From Periplaneta americana (lineage: Eukaryota > Arthropoda > Insecta > Blattodea > Blattidae): a DNA stretch of 64,000 bases. The notes under the pieces are model-generated. The model was not told where the DNA came from, ran no database searches, and was given only the letters and a program-made list of their open reading frames with translations. The stretch is taken from the NCBI RefSeq assembly GCF_040183065.1, contig NW_027185532.1:1-64000 (forward strand). Reading direction: 5' to 3'. A program made the position numbers and the translations under genes. Positions 39,330 to 49,829 of the stretch are shown here, one piece after another. Position 1 is the stretch's first letter; each line of letters opens with the position of its first letter.

Positions 39330-40112
39330 TTTTAATAAACCCGGAGGTTCACTGCCGCCCTCACATAAGCCCGCCATCAGTCCCTATCCTGAGCAAGATG
39401 AATCCAGTCTCTACAGTAATCATATCCCACCTTCTTCAAATCCAATTTAATATTACTCTCCCATCTATGTCTCAGCTTCCCCAAAGGTCTTTTTCCCTCC
39501 AGTATCCCAACTAACAGTCTATATACATTTCTAGATTCGCCCATACGTACTACATATTCTGCCCATCTCAAACATCTGGATTTAATGTTTCTAATTATGT
39601 CAGGTGAAGAACAAAATGCATCCGGTTCTGCGTTATGTAACTTTCTCTACTCTCCTGTAACTTAATCCCTGTTAGCCCCAAATATTTTCCTAAGCACCTT
39701 ATTCCCTAACACCCTTAACCTCTGTTTCTCTCTCAAAGTGAGAGTCCAAGCTCACAACCATACAGAACAGCCGATAATAACTGTTTTATAAATTCTGACT
39801 TCAGCTTTTTTGAGAGTTGACTGGATGACAAAAGCTTCTCAACCTAATAATAGCAGACATTTCCCCTATTTATTCTGCGTTTAATTTCCTCCGAGTGTCA
39901 TTTACATTTGTTACTGTTGCTGTATTTGAATTTTTCCACCTCTTCAACGGATAAATTACCAATTTTTATATTTCCATTTCGTACTATGTTCTAGTCACGA
40001 GACATAATTATATACTTTGTCTTTTCGGGATTTATTTCGAAACGTATCTCTTTACTTGCTTCAAGTGTTTTCCCTAATAATTTATGGATTTTATAATACG
40101 TCTAGACGACAC
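39330..40112 (-). pseudogene. RTE-clade LINE reverse transcriptase 3' end, fragment
   Basis: On the minus strand, broken frames give the typical C-terminal end of RTE-type retrotransposon proteins. Near 39930-39960 there is IGNLSVEEVEKFKY, then a EEIKRRINRG-like segment, then YGCE (near 39757). At 39571-39377 is RWAEYVVRMGESRNVYRLL followed by VGILEGKRPLGKLRHRWE and a DWIHLAQDRD motif. Several stops and frameshifts separate these pieces. Upstream polymerase motifs are missing, so this is a 5'-truncated insertion, as is usual for LINEs. Confidence 0.85.
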
Positions 40113-40127
40113 CAGCAGTGATAACTG

Positions 40128-40174
40128 TGATGATGATGATGATGATGATGATGATAATGATGATGATGATGATG
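40128..40174. repeat. (GAT)n microsatellite
   Basis: About 15 GAT units with one interruption, followed by a purine-rich gaggagg/aagaag stretch. Met- and Ile-rich open frames on either strand are artefacts. Confidence 0.95.
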
Positions 40175-40611
40175 AAGGGAAGAGGAGGAGGAAGAAGAAG
40201 AATATTGATAATGACTGTATGTGAAAGTGAACTTTTTGGAAACCCAACAACTACAGACCTGTGCATCCACTTGAAAGACATTATGTATCGCTTACGGCTC
40301 ACGGCCAGATACGAATATTGTAATAATTGGAGTTGTGATCATACTGTATAGCACACAGAAGAAGAAAAATGTAATTTATTTATGTTTGATATTTTGTGAA
40401 ACCATATACTTTCACCTACCATATCCAATGGAATGCACTGAAATTAAATACAGTACCGAATGATGTTTTTGTAACTGTACGTACAACTGTTGCAGCAACG
40501 TCAGGTAGCCAGCAGATAGCTACGGGGCAGTGAGACAGCACTAGGGAACCCAGGTGCCTAGATAAGTTGCGCGGACAATACTCCTGGTTTCAGTATTAAA
40601 AGTGTCTTTTC

Positions 40612-41990
40612 CTACATTTGCAAATCACCATGACTTTTGATAACAGCAACTTGACCAAAAGTTTCAGCTTTCAGCATTATCTTTGAAAATGTTGAAATTT
40701 TCAATTTTTTTGTGTCGAGTGTTTGATGAGCTAATTCTTTGAAATCAGTAAAGCTCTCTTGAATCATTACAGAAAATGGTTGTTTGACTCTTGCTTGTGT
40801 GATTATACGCATGAGATTCATGTGTGTATGTGCCTTACATTTGCGTTTTCGCTTCTCTATGTGGCCAAGCCACGGTCACAACTAAGGGATGTGTGACCTC
40901 TTACCGGAAATTTATGAATAATGTCCTTAAATTTACCATTTGCCATATACATTGCAATCAATACCTGATTTTTGTTCTGGCTTGCACAGTTATCAGACAA
41001 TAAAATCAGCTTTTTCTTATCTGTTGTAAGTGTACTCAAATATTTGTGGAGACAATGGGCTACTTCCAGGGATCCTCTACCTCCTACAGTTTCTATCCAG
41101 AGGCACATTGTTCCCATGCCTGTACCTTCGTCATGTATACCAAGGTTGCAACAAGCAATCTGCCACGAATAGTAACATTTCTGAGTGCGTCAGACTTGGA
41201 AGATACATCTGCTGCTGCATATCAAATGAAATCACAATGGTATGTCCAGACGAATTCGCATTTTCTGTATCAGCAGACATGGCATTTGAGGCTGCTTCAG
41301 CTTGTCTATGGTGGAACTCTCTCATAACAGAAGCTTCCTTATCACCTGTTTTCATTTGCATAGTAAGGCGATCACAAGTTGAACATGCGTCTATTCGTCG
41401 TCGAGCAAAGGAAAGATTAAATTGCGCTAAGAAAATTTCATTGTACCACTGACGACTAACTGGAGGCTTCATGTCGCCATGACAATACTTTTCCAAAAAT
41501 GAGCGATACATCCTGCTTACATTCAAGTCTGGGGATAAGAACATCTTCTGTGGATTCTTGCTTCGAGAGTAGTGAAAGACTTTATATGTTCCATGATCTT
41601 CTCTCTCCATCCTTGATTTCTAAGAATTGTGTGAGCTCCACGCCTATTATCTTTACAGTCCATTTCACCTCTTACAATTTTTTCCCATATTAGTAGAACT
41701 CTTCTTGCAGTAATACCAAATGTATTGCAGAATGTTTTAAGACAGATTCTTACCTCATTTCCTCCACGAAGAAGAAGATAGTAGTGAAAAGAGTGCTGCC
41801 TTCTACTTTCACCTGGGTGCTCTTATTTACCATGTCTTCTCCATTTGATGGCCTGGGGATGCATGAGTCGAAACAAATAAGCCTGCTGCTTGGAGTATTC
41901 TCGCATTTCTTGGAACTGCCTAAACTGTCCTTTTCGATATTCTAGTCGAAGGCTGCTGCATGATAGTTTACACTTACAGTTCACCTACAA
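40612..41990 (-). pseudogene. DDE-type transposase-like pseudogene
   Basis: On the minus strand a protein reads through at least three frame changes (about 41580, 41150 and 40870). In order: an N-terminal helix-rich part with CKTFCNTFGI-like sequence (ICLKTFCNTFGITARRVLL, about 41760-41700); a MYRSFLEKYC segment and a FNLSFARRRIDACSTCDRL zinc-ribbon-like CxxC segment (41610-41131); VISFDMQQ with a first Asp; then LSDNCASQNKN with a second Asp; then GHTSLSCDRG with a third. The three Asp in beta-strand contexts suggest an RNase H-fold DDE/D transposase. I associate it with an invertebrate family often annotated only as a domain of unknown function (possibly DUF7869), but that label is from memory. 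It could be a transposon or a decayed domesticated copy. Confidence 0.65.
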
Positions 41991-42044
41991 TACAGTAAAA
42001 TAGAATATACATTTTAGCACATATAAATGTGCCACATATTGCTC

Positions 42045-42045
<1 letters not shown>

Positions 42046-42117
<72 letters not shown>
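42046..42117. repeat. (AAT)n microsatellite
   Basis: About 24 perfect aat units. Poly-Ile open frames on both strands are artefacts. Confidence 0.97.
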
Positions 42118-42119
<2 letters not shown>

Positions 42120-42955
42120 TGGTGTGCACAACAAATACAGAAAGGCGAGAATAAGATTATTCCAGTATTCATATTAAACAGTGTAACGTACAAACATTTA
42201 CAATATGGATAATTAATACTATCACTGGGCAATTCCGCAAAGCATAACCTTTGGAAAATATTGTCTGAGCGGTAGTTATGTGTTGTACTGACCACCATGG
42301 GGACTTACAATGCGTAGGCCTACCCATCTTAAGTGTCAGCCCAAAGACAAGTGCACAGCACATAAAATAATCTTCACACGCAATTTTTTATCCACGTCAA
42401 ATGTGAGCTCTGCTAGACATATTTTCACTCAGGGATACCAAGACTCAAAGGGCTTTCGTGGCACAATCAAAATTACTCCATGTCTACCTGTATGCCCGCA
42501 CTCCACACGAATATGAAAATTGAAGTTAAAACTTTTTTCGTCACAATTATATTAATTCTATAATTACTACTTTAATAAATTATATTCAGTTCACGATTTT
42601 TCATTTGTATTGTTTCACAACTTCTCTTATCACTGCATAATTTAATAATATTGAAGTGTCGGTTTGATTAATCTTGATAGTTTAACTTCATCTTGTTCCT
42701 ATTTCGCATCTAGGTATTGCGCAAACTGAAAATTAATTAATGGTATTTGTGAATTTAAAAATGGTGTCGTTCTAATAATCTTATTGTTAATGTAGACAGA
42801 ACTTGTTTATTTTTAGTAATAATGTTAATTTTTCATATTTAGTATTTGAATGACGTAACTTTAATCTTAAATCATCCTGGAAGACTAACTTTCCTGGTGT
42901 CATTTTCGATAAAGATCTTAGTTCTCTTTTCATGTTGATGACCTTTGTAATGCTT
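42118..42955. other. unassigned AT-rich DNA
   Basis: No gene or structured element recognised. Short frames at 42310-42516 (plus) and 42169-42363 (minus) have no supporting features. Confidence 0.5.
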
Positions 42956-42959
42956 TAGA

Positions 42960-43458
42960 CTCAATAAGGGGGGCAAAGGCTAATTGGGATTTCCCAGTCT
43001 CTGATTGGGTCAAAAACCCTGATGGAACTGATATTTAAACCATTGCGGTGAATTTCGGTGAAGTCCGGAGGGCCTAATTAGTCAAATCCACTCTCCTCAC
43101 CTCCACGCTGGGGCCCCCTGGGATCTTCTAAGATGCGAAAGAGAGAGTGGTATGCGGAAAGCAATGGGAAGCTTCCGCATTTATATATATCCCAAGAAGA
43201 TATTGGAATTAAGATTGCATGATGAGTCATTCCCTGGTAAAAAATTCCGGACGTAAACTATCCCCCCAATCGGATGTCCGGGAGGGGGATACTGGGGAAG
43301 GACGATTCATGACGGAGCCTACAGGAGAGAAGAAAAGAAGACCGACTGCTGGAACGCCTCTCGTTTCAGGTGAGTTGGAAAGCTTGAAGGAAGTAATGAA
43401 AAGAAACAGAGTGGATGTGATGAGAATATCAGAAGTGAGGTGGGAAGATAGTGGTTAG
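42960..43458 (+). mobile_element. RTE-like LINE 5' fragment (start of endonuclease)
   Basis: GC-richer segment ending in coding sequence for ELESLKEVMKRNRVDVMRIS followed by EVRWEDSG. This matches the first helix and the E(V/T)RW motif of the AP endonuclease of RTE-type LINEs. The sequence stops right after this motif, so only the 5' untranslated region and the beginning of the ORF remain. Upstream, 43080-43200 has the agag/ggaagcaatggg-type leader often seen in front of these ORFs. Confidence 0.65.
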
Positions 43459-43704
43459 TAAAATGTAGCATGAGTTACAACAACTATTTCAACAATAAAT
43501 CACAAATCACGAATTATATTCCCGATGGCTGTTTACTGCTATAAAGAATGTTCCTAAATTCAATAAATGAACCGAAAAAAAAACTTTATTTTTTGTTTTA
43601 GTATCTTGAAAAGTTCATAAATGTGTCTAAATGCAACGTGAGTTACTGTGGAATGACCCGAATCTAGTATTATTACTACGTATAACTTTTGTAATTGTAT
43701 TAAT

Positions 43705-43765
43705 TGTAGACTGCCTGAGTGGCAGAAAAGGCCTCAGGGTCTAACTCTGCCAGGTAAAATAAAAT
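43705..43765 (+). mobile_element. LINE 3' tail fragment
   Basis: The block gactgcctgagtggc, aaggcctcagggtctaactc, tgccaggtaaaataaaat has the form of the conserved 3' end of an insect non-LTR retrotransposon family. The name of the family is not certain. It is flanked by unassigned DNA. Confidence 0.5.
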
Positions 43766-44034
43766 ATATTATTATTGGTAACAGTAGTAGTAATACATTG
43801 AAATTCTTCGCCAGTGTGTTGAAGAAGAATGTCAGCAGATACAATAGCCAGTAAGATGGTACATGATGCGTTGCTTAGAAGTCTTTATTTTAAATCCTGG
43901 TGGCTATTTTAGCACTATCTACAGAATTATGCATGGTCTTCGTAAGCAAAGATGTAAAAATAAACATTCATTAACTAAAAATTGCCTGTAATGAAAAACA
44001 GAGCGAAAATGATTGCATGTATGCATATAGCTTC

Positions 44035-44345
44035 TAGTCACAAGCTTATAGTTTTGGAAATTTTAAAACTGGAACGTAATCCCTCTCTCTTATAGCATTT
44101 TGGTATTTGCTGGTACATCCAGGCACATAGACACACTATATTTATGAGCCGTATGTAAATAAAAGAATGTGGATAAATTAGGTTTTTTAATAAAAGTAAA
44201 AACTACTTCTATTTCAGTTCATTGAATTTATTTTTGTTTGAGATTTATACGACATGCTTTAGAAGTAATCGTTACTACGTTCTTCAGCTTTTGATTCATT
44301 TTCAAACTTCACTTTCATGATTTACTTATTGTTGATAGTTTGGTA
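44035..44345 (+). repeat. duplicated intron block, copy 1
   Basis: Shares extended similarity with 54670-55260 and 55550-56080: a ttctagtcacaagctt block, a block with gtaaataaaagaat(g/a)(t/a)ggataaatta, a block with tttcagt(t/a)cactgaatttattttt, and one with acgttcttcagctt. In the other two copies these blocks precede a short exon. Here they precede, at a distance, the large repeat exon at 48149, and insertions (hAT, MITE, Tc1) separate them. It marks the upstream edge of the duplicated exon unit. Confidence 0.7.
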
Positions 44346-44654
44346 ACTACAATAAGGTTAAAAAAGAATGGGCCGGTGACAAATGTGTAAATAAGTTCCA
44401 GAAACAGAACAGTGTGCATGTCCGTCTCCTTGAAGTTCCAGTTCACAAGATGACACAATTAAACCATATAAATGTGTTGTATTTTGTTCTAAAATATTTT
44501 ATAAAATAAAACAAAGGGTTGATTCTAGCTGCATCAGAGTCTCTGAAGAGTGAAATAGCAATAATATTGATAAATACTAAATCTATTGAAACGAGGTACA
44601 AAAGTATCGAAAATGAATGAGAAAGCAAATAATACGCTGCATTAAACCATGGGC

Positions 44655-44735
44655 CATTGTACCGTAGGTGATTTAAGCATGGGTCTAAACCTGATAGCAG
44701 TGATTAAAAGAGGTTCGAATCTCCATTAGTCTTAA
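44655..44735 (+). repeat. tRNA-like fragment
   Basis: Contains a B-box-like AGGTTCGAATCTCC at about 44711 preceded by gggtctaaacctgatagc-type sequence. No credible full cloverleaf. It is a SINE or tRNA pseudogene fragment inside the putative intron. Confidence 0.3.
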
Positions 44736-45011
44736 TTTTTTTAAATTATAAATTTACCATAATAAGTTTTTCATAAACACCATTTTCAAAAGTACCAATA
44801 GGCGACATCGCCTGGAAGTCGATTGAATGTTTAGTAAATAGCACAACCTCTCCCCTGAGCAACACTCCTGTCTGTTAATAAAACTGTCTGTATTTATATC
44901 TGATTTATAGTTTTTAAAAATATGTTTAACTACAACATTAAAACATGTTACCATTGTAAACATAGAATTTAGTTTTATTTGTTTTAATAATGGCAATATT
45001 GAAGTGATACT

Positions 45012-46460
45012 CAGTAGCGGCTCGCCGTAAAAAAAATAGGTGAAGTGCTTTTCACATACACAAATGCATAACAGTTTTACCAATATAATGAGTAGGCCTA
45101 CTATTCGTAAACTGCGTACAATTTTAATAGGTCTAGAACACATGCAAACAGGAAAATTAATTTATTTCAGGACTCACTCAATTTCTTGCATACCAAGTCA
45201 ATCCTCCTATCTTTTAAAGCAGTAAACCTGTTCGATGATGTCTTCATAAAATGTCTGACTGAGAGTGGACAGTATATCTCTATGCAAAGCTATGGGGCTA
45301 ATGAGGAAAATCTCTCCTGTGATGTAGCATTCCGAGTGAAATTTTTAATCTCATCAAACAGAAAATATTCTTGCATCGATTTTTTTTAACTTATTTTATA
45401 CAACTTCTCTATTTTCTTAGCACTTTTTAAAACAAAGAACAAATGGAACTGTAGGTCGTCCAGAACTTAAAACATCTTTCTTATCCTTATGTATAAGTCT
45501 ACAAAACAGCATTTCTAATAAATAATAAAACGTGTTATTTCGGGATACATATTTCACACTCATTTATCAATATTTTCTATGTACTGGTATCTAAGTATTT
45601 GTATAATAGCACTAGTGATTAAACATATAATATGCGCTATGATGTAGGATTAATACACTATATATAGACTTATCACTAATATTCGCTAAATACATTAAAT
45701 AATAAGTTAATATATACGTACACAGTATTAAGCTACACGTTTACATTTACGCGCGCGTTAAACTTTCAAATACAAGAGCTTGAACAAAACTGGCAAGCTC
45801 ATGGTAAGAAATAATACACGCTGCGGAAAACAACTTTTAAACTTTGCGAATGTATGTTGGGTGTATTTCTGATAAAATAACATAGAGCTAGCTAATTTAC
45901 CACAGCAGGGGTGGCTGCTTCTACACAAGGAATGAAGATAGTATTCTCGAGTCAGGTAGTACATACTCTAAAATTTCGCAGCCCTTAAACAATAGACTCC
46001 GGCCTTGGAGACCAGCTGCAACCCTACCCTATCGTCAGATCTGCAAACTGGTTACTCCACATACAACAAATCTGACAGTTCTCCGTAACTGAAAGACTCA
46101 GAAATGCACTTCACTCATACAATCTTTCTTTAGTACGTGACGTCACGTTACCATGGAAACCAAGTGCTGTATGAGAATGGGAGCCCAATTAATTTCACCT
46201 TTACAGTATTGTAACTTCCAATAGACACCGCTCGGCGCTCGTAACTGTTGACATTATTCTATTCAGCAGACGGTTACAGATACTATTTATACAACTAAAC
46301 ACTATTCATAACGACTGAAAATAAAACTTTTTTTTTTTTTACTTTAGAAATATGGTACCGGTAATAACTAGAATTAATTATTAGTACGAGATAAAATTGT
46401 GTTTTACGCGTAAATAGGTGAAGTCGCACTTCACCTACTTCACCTGAATAACCGCCCCTG
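45012..46460. mobile_element. non-autonomous hAT-type DNA transposon, 1449 bp
   Basis: Exact 8-bp direct repeat gtgatact at 45004-45011 and 46461-46468. Inside it the ends are cagtagcggctcg on the left and, read inward on the complement, caggggcggttattcagg on the right, so the termini share CAG and GCGG. Both ends lead into aggtgaagt(g/a) sequence, giving further imperfect inverted similarity. An 8-bp duplication with CAG-type ends is the signature of hAT insertion. No transposase-like frame is visible inside; the short frames at 45040-45964 carry no recognisable motif. It would have needed an enzyme supplied by another copy. Confidence 0.85.
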
Positions 46461-46522
46461 GTGATACTGTTTAGCATTCTTCACTTTGTTCGTATTGGAG
46501 TTTAGCTTTCTGTATCGTCCTT

Positions 46523-46765
46523 ATTGAAGGGTTCAGAACCATAATGGGCCAAGAGCCATATAATAAAAACGTAGACAACAAGGGTTAAAACTAAGTTATT
46601 ACAAGAATTCAATGAAAACATATAGCAAGTAATATGAAGTATGCATAATAAAATTAAATTATATCTCAATATTCATTAAACTATGGTATTCACTTAACTT
46701 TAACTCTCGCTTTCTCCGTTTGTAATAAATGGCGCTTGGCCCACTATGGTTCTGAATCCTTCAAT
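46523..46765. mobile_element. candidate MITE with 37-bp terminal inverted repeats
   Basis: Left arm 46523-46559 and right arm 46729-46765 are reverse complements with three mismatches over 37 bp; the core is ttcagaaccata(a/g)tgggccaag. The AT-rich interior is about 170 bp. No clear target duplication was seen by eye. It lies just upstream of the Tc1 remnant but its ends do not look like those of Tc1. Confidence 0.65.
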
Positions 46766-46859
46766 TCCTGGTCGACCGCGCATCTCTGCAAGGTAAGAGG
46801 ACGCAATCTTAATCAGAGAAGTTGAAAACCACTTCTTTCTAAATGCCTTTGATTTGAAG

Positions 46860-47620
46860 ATGGCGTCCAACTTTTCAACCGTGAGGAGACATTTTAGAGA
46901 GTATGGCATAAGGTCTCGTCGAACTGCGACGAAAGAACATTTGAAAATGAATCATGTCGTGGACCTTCTAGCTTACGCTACTATTTGGCAGGACTTCGAC
47001 TGGAGAATGTCATTTTGTCCGACGAGGTAGATGTCTTCAGTAGCACTTATGTCCTGCCCGTGTGTATCGTATGGATGACCACCGATATAATGAACGTTCG
47101 TGGGACGACTTCACAGGCCGGGTCGCGTGAGCGTTGCGATGTCAAACACTGGAGCAGAGCTTCTAGAACGCATGCATGGTCGGTTTACGACAGAAGTGTA
47201 TGAATAAATTTGGCAAATATAATGATTCCTTCTGCCCGAGAATGGTATCCAGACGGAACACTTGTGTTCCAGCAGGAAAACCATCAGATACACACCGCCA
47301 ATCGCATTTAAAGATGGTTTACGAAGAGGTCTGATGTCGACATGCTCGAATGTCCTTGGATTTTTCACCTGATATGAATCCGATTGAAAATGTGTGGCAT
47401 AGATTGAAAATGATCTTACGCTCTAATTCGGCAGAACCACCCTTACGAACAGCAGACAAATTATGGAACAGAGTAGCTACTAGATGCGTGGGAGGAGGTG
47501 GTCACGGATGTAGACCTATTACGTAATCTTTTGGACTCCATGTCGCGCTGAATGAGGGCAGTTGTTGATGCAAGTGGATTATGGAGAAATACTAGTCCCT
47601 ACCACAGGCCTTTTTTTTGT
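46860..47620 (+). pseudogene. Tc1/mariner-type transposase pseudogene
   Basis: Pieces of a Tc1-like transposase occur in order in shifting frames. A helix-turn-helix-like STVRRHFREYGIRSRR is near 46877-46925. VILSDEVDVF with the first catalytic Asp is near 47010. An FQQEN-HQIHTAN segment is near 47270-47305, where Tc1 enzymes have their second acid in a QxDN context; here the residue reads E. SPDMNPIENVWHRLK with the final Glu is near 47370-47415. Stops and frameshifts interrupt every section, so it is dead. Terminal inverted repeats were not located. Confidence 0.8.
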
Positions 47621-48046
47621 TTATATATGTTTTTGTATAATTTTTGTTAATTTATATTTGATGTACTTCTAATGTTTGAGGAGGCAAACAAACTATTAAT
47701 TTTGCATACAGATCAGGTTGTGCCTAACAGTAGCCCACAAATAATAGGATATAATATGTTTGCAACACTTGCATAACCAAGTTTATTAACAAATTCCACT
47801 AACACTTGTCATTAAACATATAAAATAATACAACATAAAAATCATCCCTACCGGGAAGCGAACTTACAACTCTGGTTCCGAAATCAGAAACATTACCCCT
47901 GCATTGTAGACGGATCATTATCAAAGAATCAACCGGAACAAACATCAGAGCATTGCCTTCGAACGAAATGAATTTCCTCGTGTGAACCTGACTTTAAAAA
48001 CTATTTGAACTACCAAGTGTCGGCCCATTCTATTTTAATCCAATTG
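47621..48046. other. intronic DNA, no gene seen
   Basis: AT-rich. A tRNA-like B-box (complement GTTCGCTTCC, near 47858-47867) suggests an old SINE scrap on the minus strand but the rest is not recognisable. Confidence 0.4.
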
Positions 48047-48148
48047 TACATGTTGTCATTTTTACTTAATATGCCCTATTCATCCTAGTCATTAGCTAGA
48101 AATCAGTGTGATAACGACGATTTCAACCAAGAATAATATTGCTTTCAG
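48047..48148 (+). repeat. duplicated intron block preceding exon (copy 1)
   Basis: The stretch ending ...gctttcag contains tacttaatatgcc(c)tattcatcct and attagcta plus ataacgacgattt. This is similar in order and wording to 55299-55399 and 56085-56181, which end in ttgcattttag before the two small exons. It ends with a polypyrimidine tract and AG at 48147-48148, the acceptor of the large exon. Confidence 0.75.
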
Positions 48149-49738
48149 CTGGACCAGCAGAGAAGATGAAGACGACCGCAGCGACGCAGACGAGCGATCA
48201 CTGCTTGCAGTCTGAAGTGATCCAGACGGACGCAACCACTCAAACGAGCGACCACTACTTACAGACCGAAGTGATACAGGCGGACGCAGACACACAGACG
48301 AGCGACCATTACTTACAGACCGAAGTGATACAGACGGACGCAGACACACAGACGAGTGATCGCTACTTACAGACCGAAGTGATACAGACTGACGCAGACA
48401 CACAGACGAGCGACCACTACTTACAGACCGAAGTGATACAGATGGACGCAGGCACACAGACGAGCGACCACTACTTACAGACCGAAGTGATACAGACGGA
48501 CGCAGACACACAGACGAGTGATCGCCACTTACAGACCGAAGTGATACAGACGGACGCAGACACACAGACGAGCGACCGCTACTTACAGACCGAAGTGATA
48601 CAGACGGACGCAGACACACAGACGAGCGACCATTACTTACAGACCGAAGTGATACAGACAGAAGCAGGCACACAGACGAGCGACCACTACTTACAGACCG
48701 AAGTGATACAGACAGACGCAGGCACACAGACGAGCGACCACTACTTACAGACCGAAGTGATACAGACGGACGCAGGCACACAGACGAGCGACCATTACTT
48801 ACAGACAGAAATGATACAGACGGACGCAGACACACAGACGAGCGACCACTACTTACACACCGAAGTGATACAGACGGACGCAGGCACACAGACGAGCGAC
48901 CACTTCTTACGGACCGAAGTGATACAGACGGACGCAGGCACACAGACGAGCGACCACTACTTACAGACCGAAGTGATACAGACGGACGCAAGCACACAGA
49001 CGAGCGACCATTACTTGCAGACCAAAGTCATTCAGACGGACGTAGTCACACAGACGAGCGATCACTACTTACAGACTGAAGTCATCCAGACGGACGAAGA
49101 AACAAAGACGAGCGACCACTACTTACAGACTGAAGTCATCCAGATGGACGCAACATCCGCACAGACGAGCGACCACTACTTACAGACTGAAGTGATACAG
49201 ACGGACAAAGGAACAAAGACGAGCGACCACTACTTACAGACTGAAGTGATACAGACGGACGAAGGAACAAAGACGAGCGACCACTACTTACAGACTGAAG
49301 TGATACGGACGGACAAAGGAACAAAGACGAGCGACCATTACTTACAGACTGAAATCATCCAGATGGACGCAACATCCGCACAGACGAGCGACCACTACTT
49401 AGAGACTGAAGTGATACAGATGGACGAAGAAACAAAGACGAGCGACCACTACTTAGAGACTGAAGTGATACAAACGGACGAAGGAACAAAGACGAGCGAT
49501 CACTACTTACAGACTGAAGTGATACAGACGGACGAAGGAACAAAGACGAGCGACCATTACTTACAGACTGAAATCATCCAGACGGACGCAACATCCGCAC
49601 AGACGAGCGACCACTACTTACAGACTGAAGTGATACAGAGGGACGAAGGAACAAAGACGAGCGACTACTACTTACAGACTGAAGTCATCCAGGAGGACAC
49701 AACATCCGCACAGACAAGCGTATCCAGCGTTGTTGAAG
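48149..49738 (+). CDS. large internal exon: 28 tandem TQT/IQTD repeats (novel protein)
   Basis: Exon of 1590 bp (530 codons), flanked by ctttcag at 48142-48148 and by GTACAG from 49739. It begins with two bases completing a codon and ends with one base of the next, so it is a symmetric phase 1-1 exon. After AGPAEKMKTTAA come 28 repeats (48184-49707), consensus TQTSDHYLQTEVIQTDAD: 24 of 18 residues and four of 19. Units 1-17 keep TQTSD, whereas 18-28 alternate TKTSD and AQTSD. Copies differ by many synonymous changes (GTG ATA versus GTC ATC, CAC/CAT, ACG/ACA), all length changes are whole codons, and there is no stop in 530 codons, which suggests protein-level selection. TQT and IQTD resemble anchor motifs bound by dynein light chain LC8. 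The peptide looks disordered or extended, acidic and Cys-poor. The minus strand is open too, as a shadow. The start codon probably lies in an exon not found; Met near 48166 is the only early alternative. Confidence 0.75.
48184..49707 (+). repeat. 54/57-bp coding minisatellite (28 units)
   Basis: 24 units of 54 bp and four of 57 bp, perfectly in frame. The first 17 units are homogeneous. The last 11 form a second subfamily built from mixed TKTSD and AQTSD units, the 57-bp units carrying an extra Ser codon (DATSAQ or DTTSAQ). This suggests two rounds of local amplification. Confidence 0.95.
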
Positions 49739-49829
49739 GTACAGTAAATTGTTTATATTAGTGGAGAGTATTAATATTTCAAAGGAGGGAAGCAGTAACT
49801 AAATACAATTAATATTTAGAAAAAAAAAT

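Noticed and set aside
48092-48997. 301-codon Arg/Ser/Val-rich frame on the minus strand
   Set aside because: Shadow of the coding minisatellite. The plus strand has the splice sites, phase agreement and synonymous variation.
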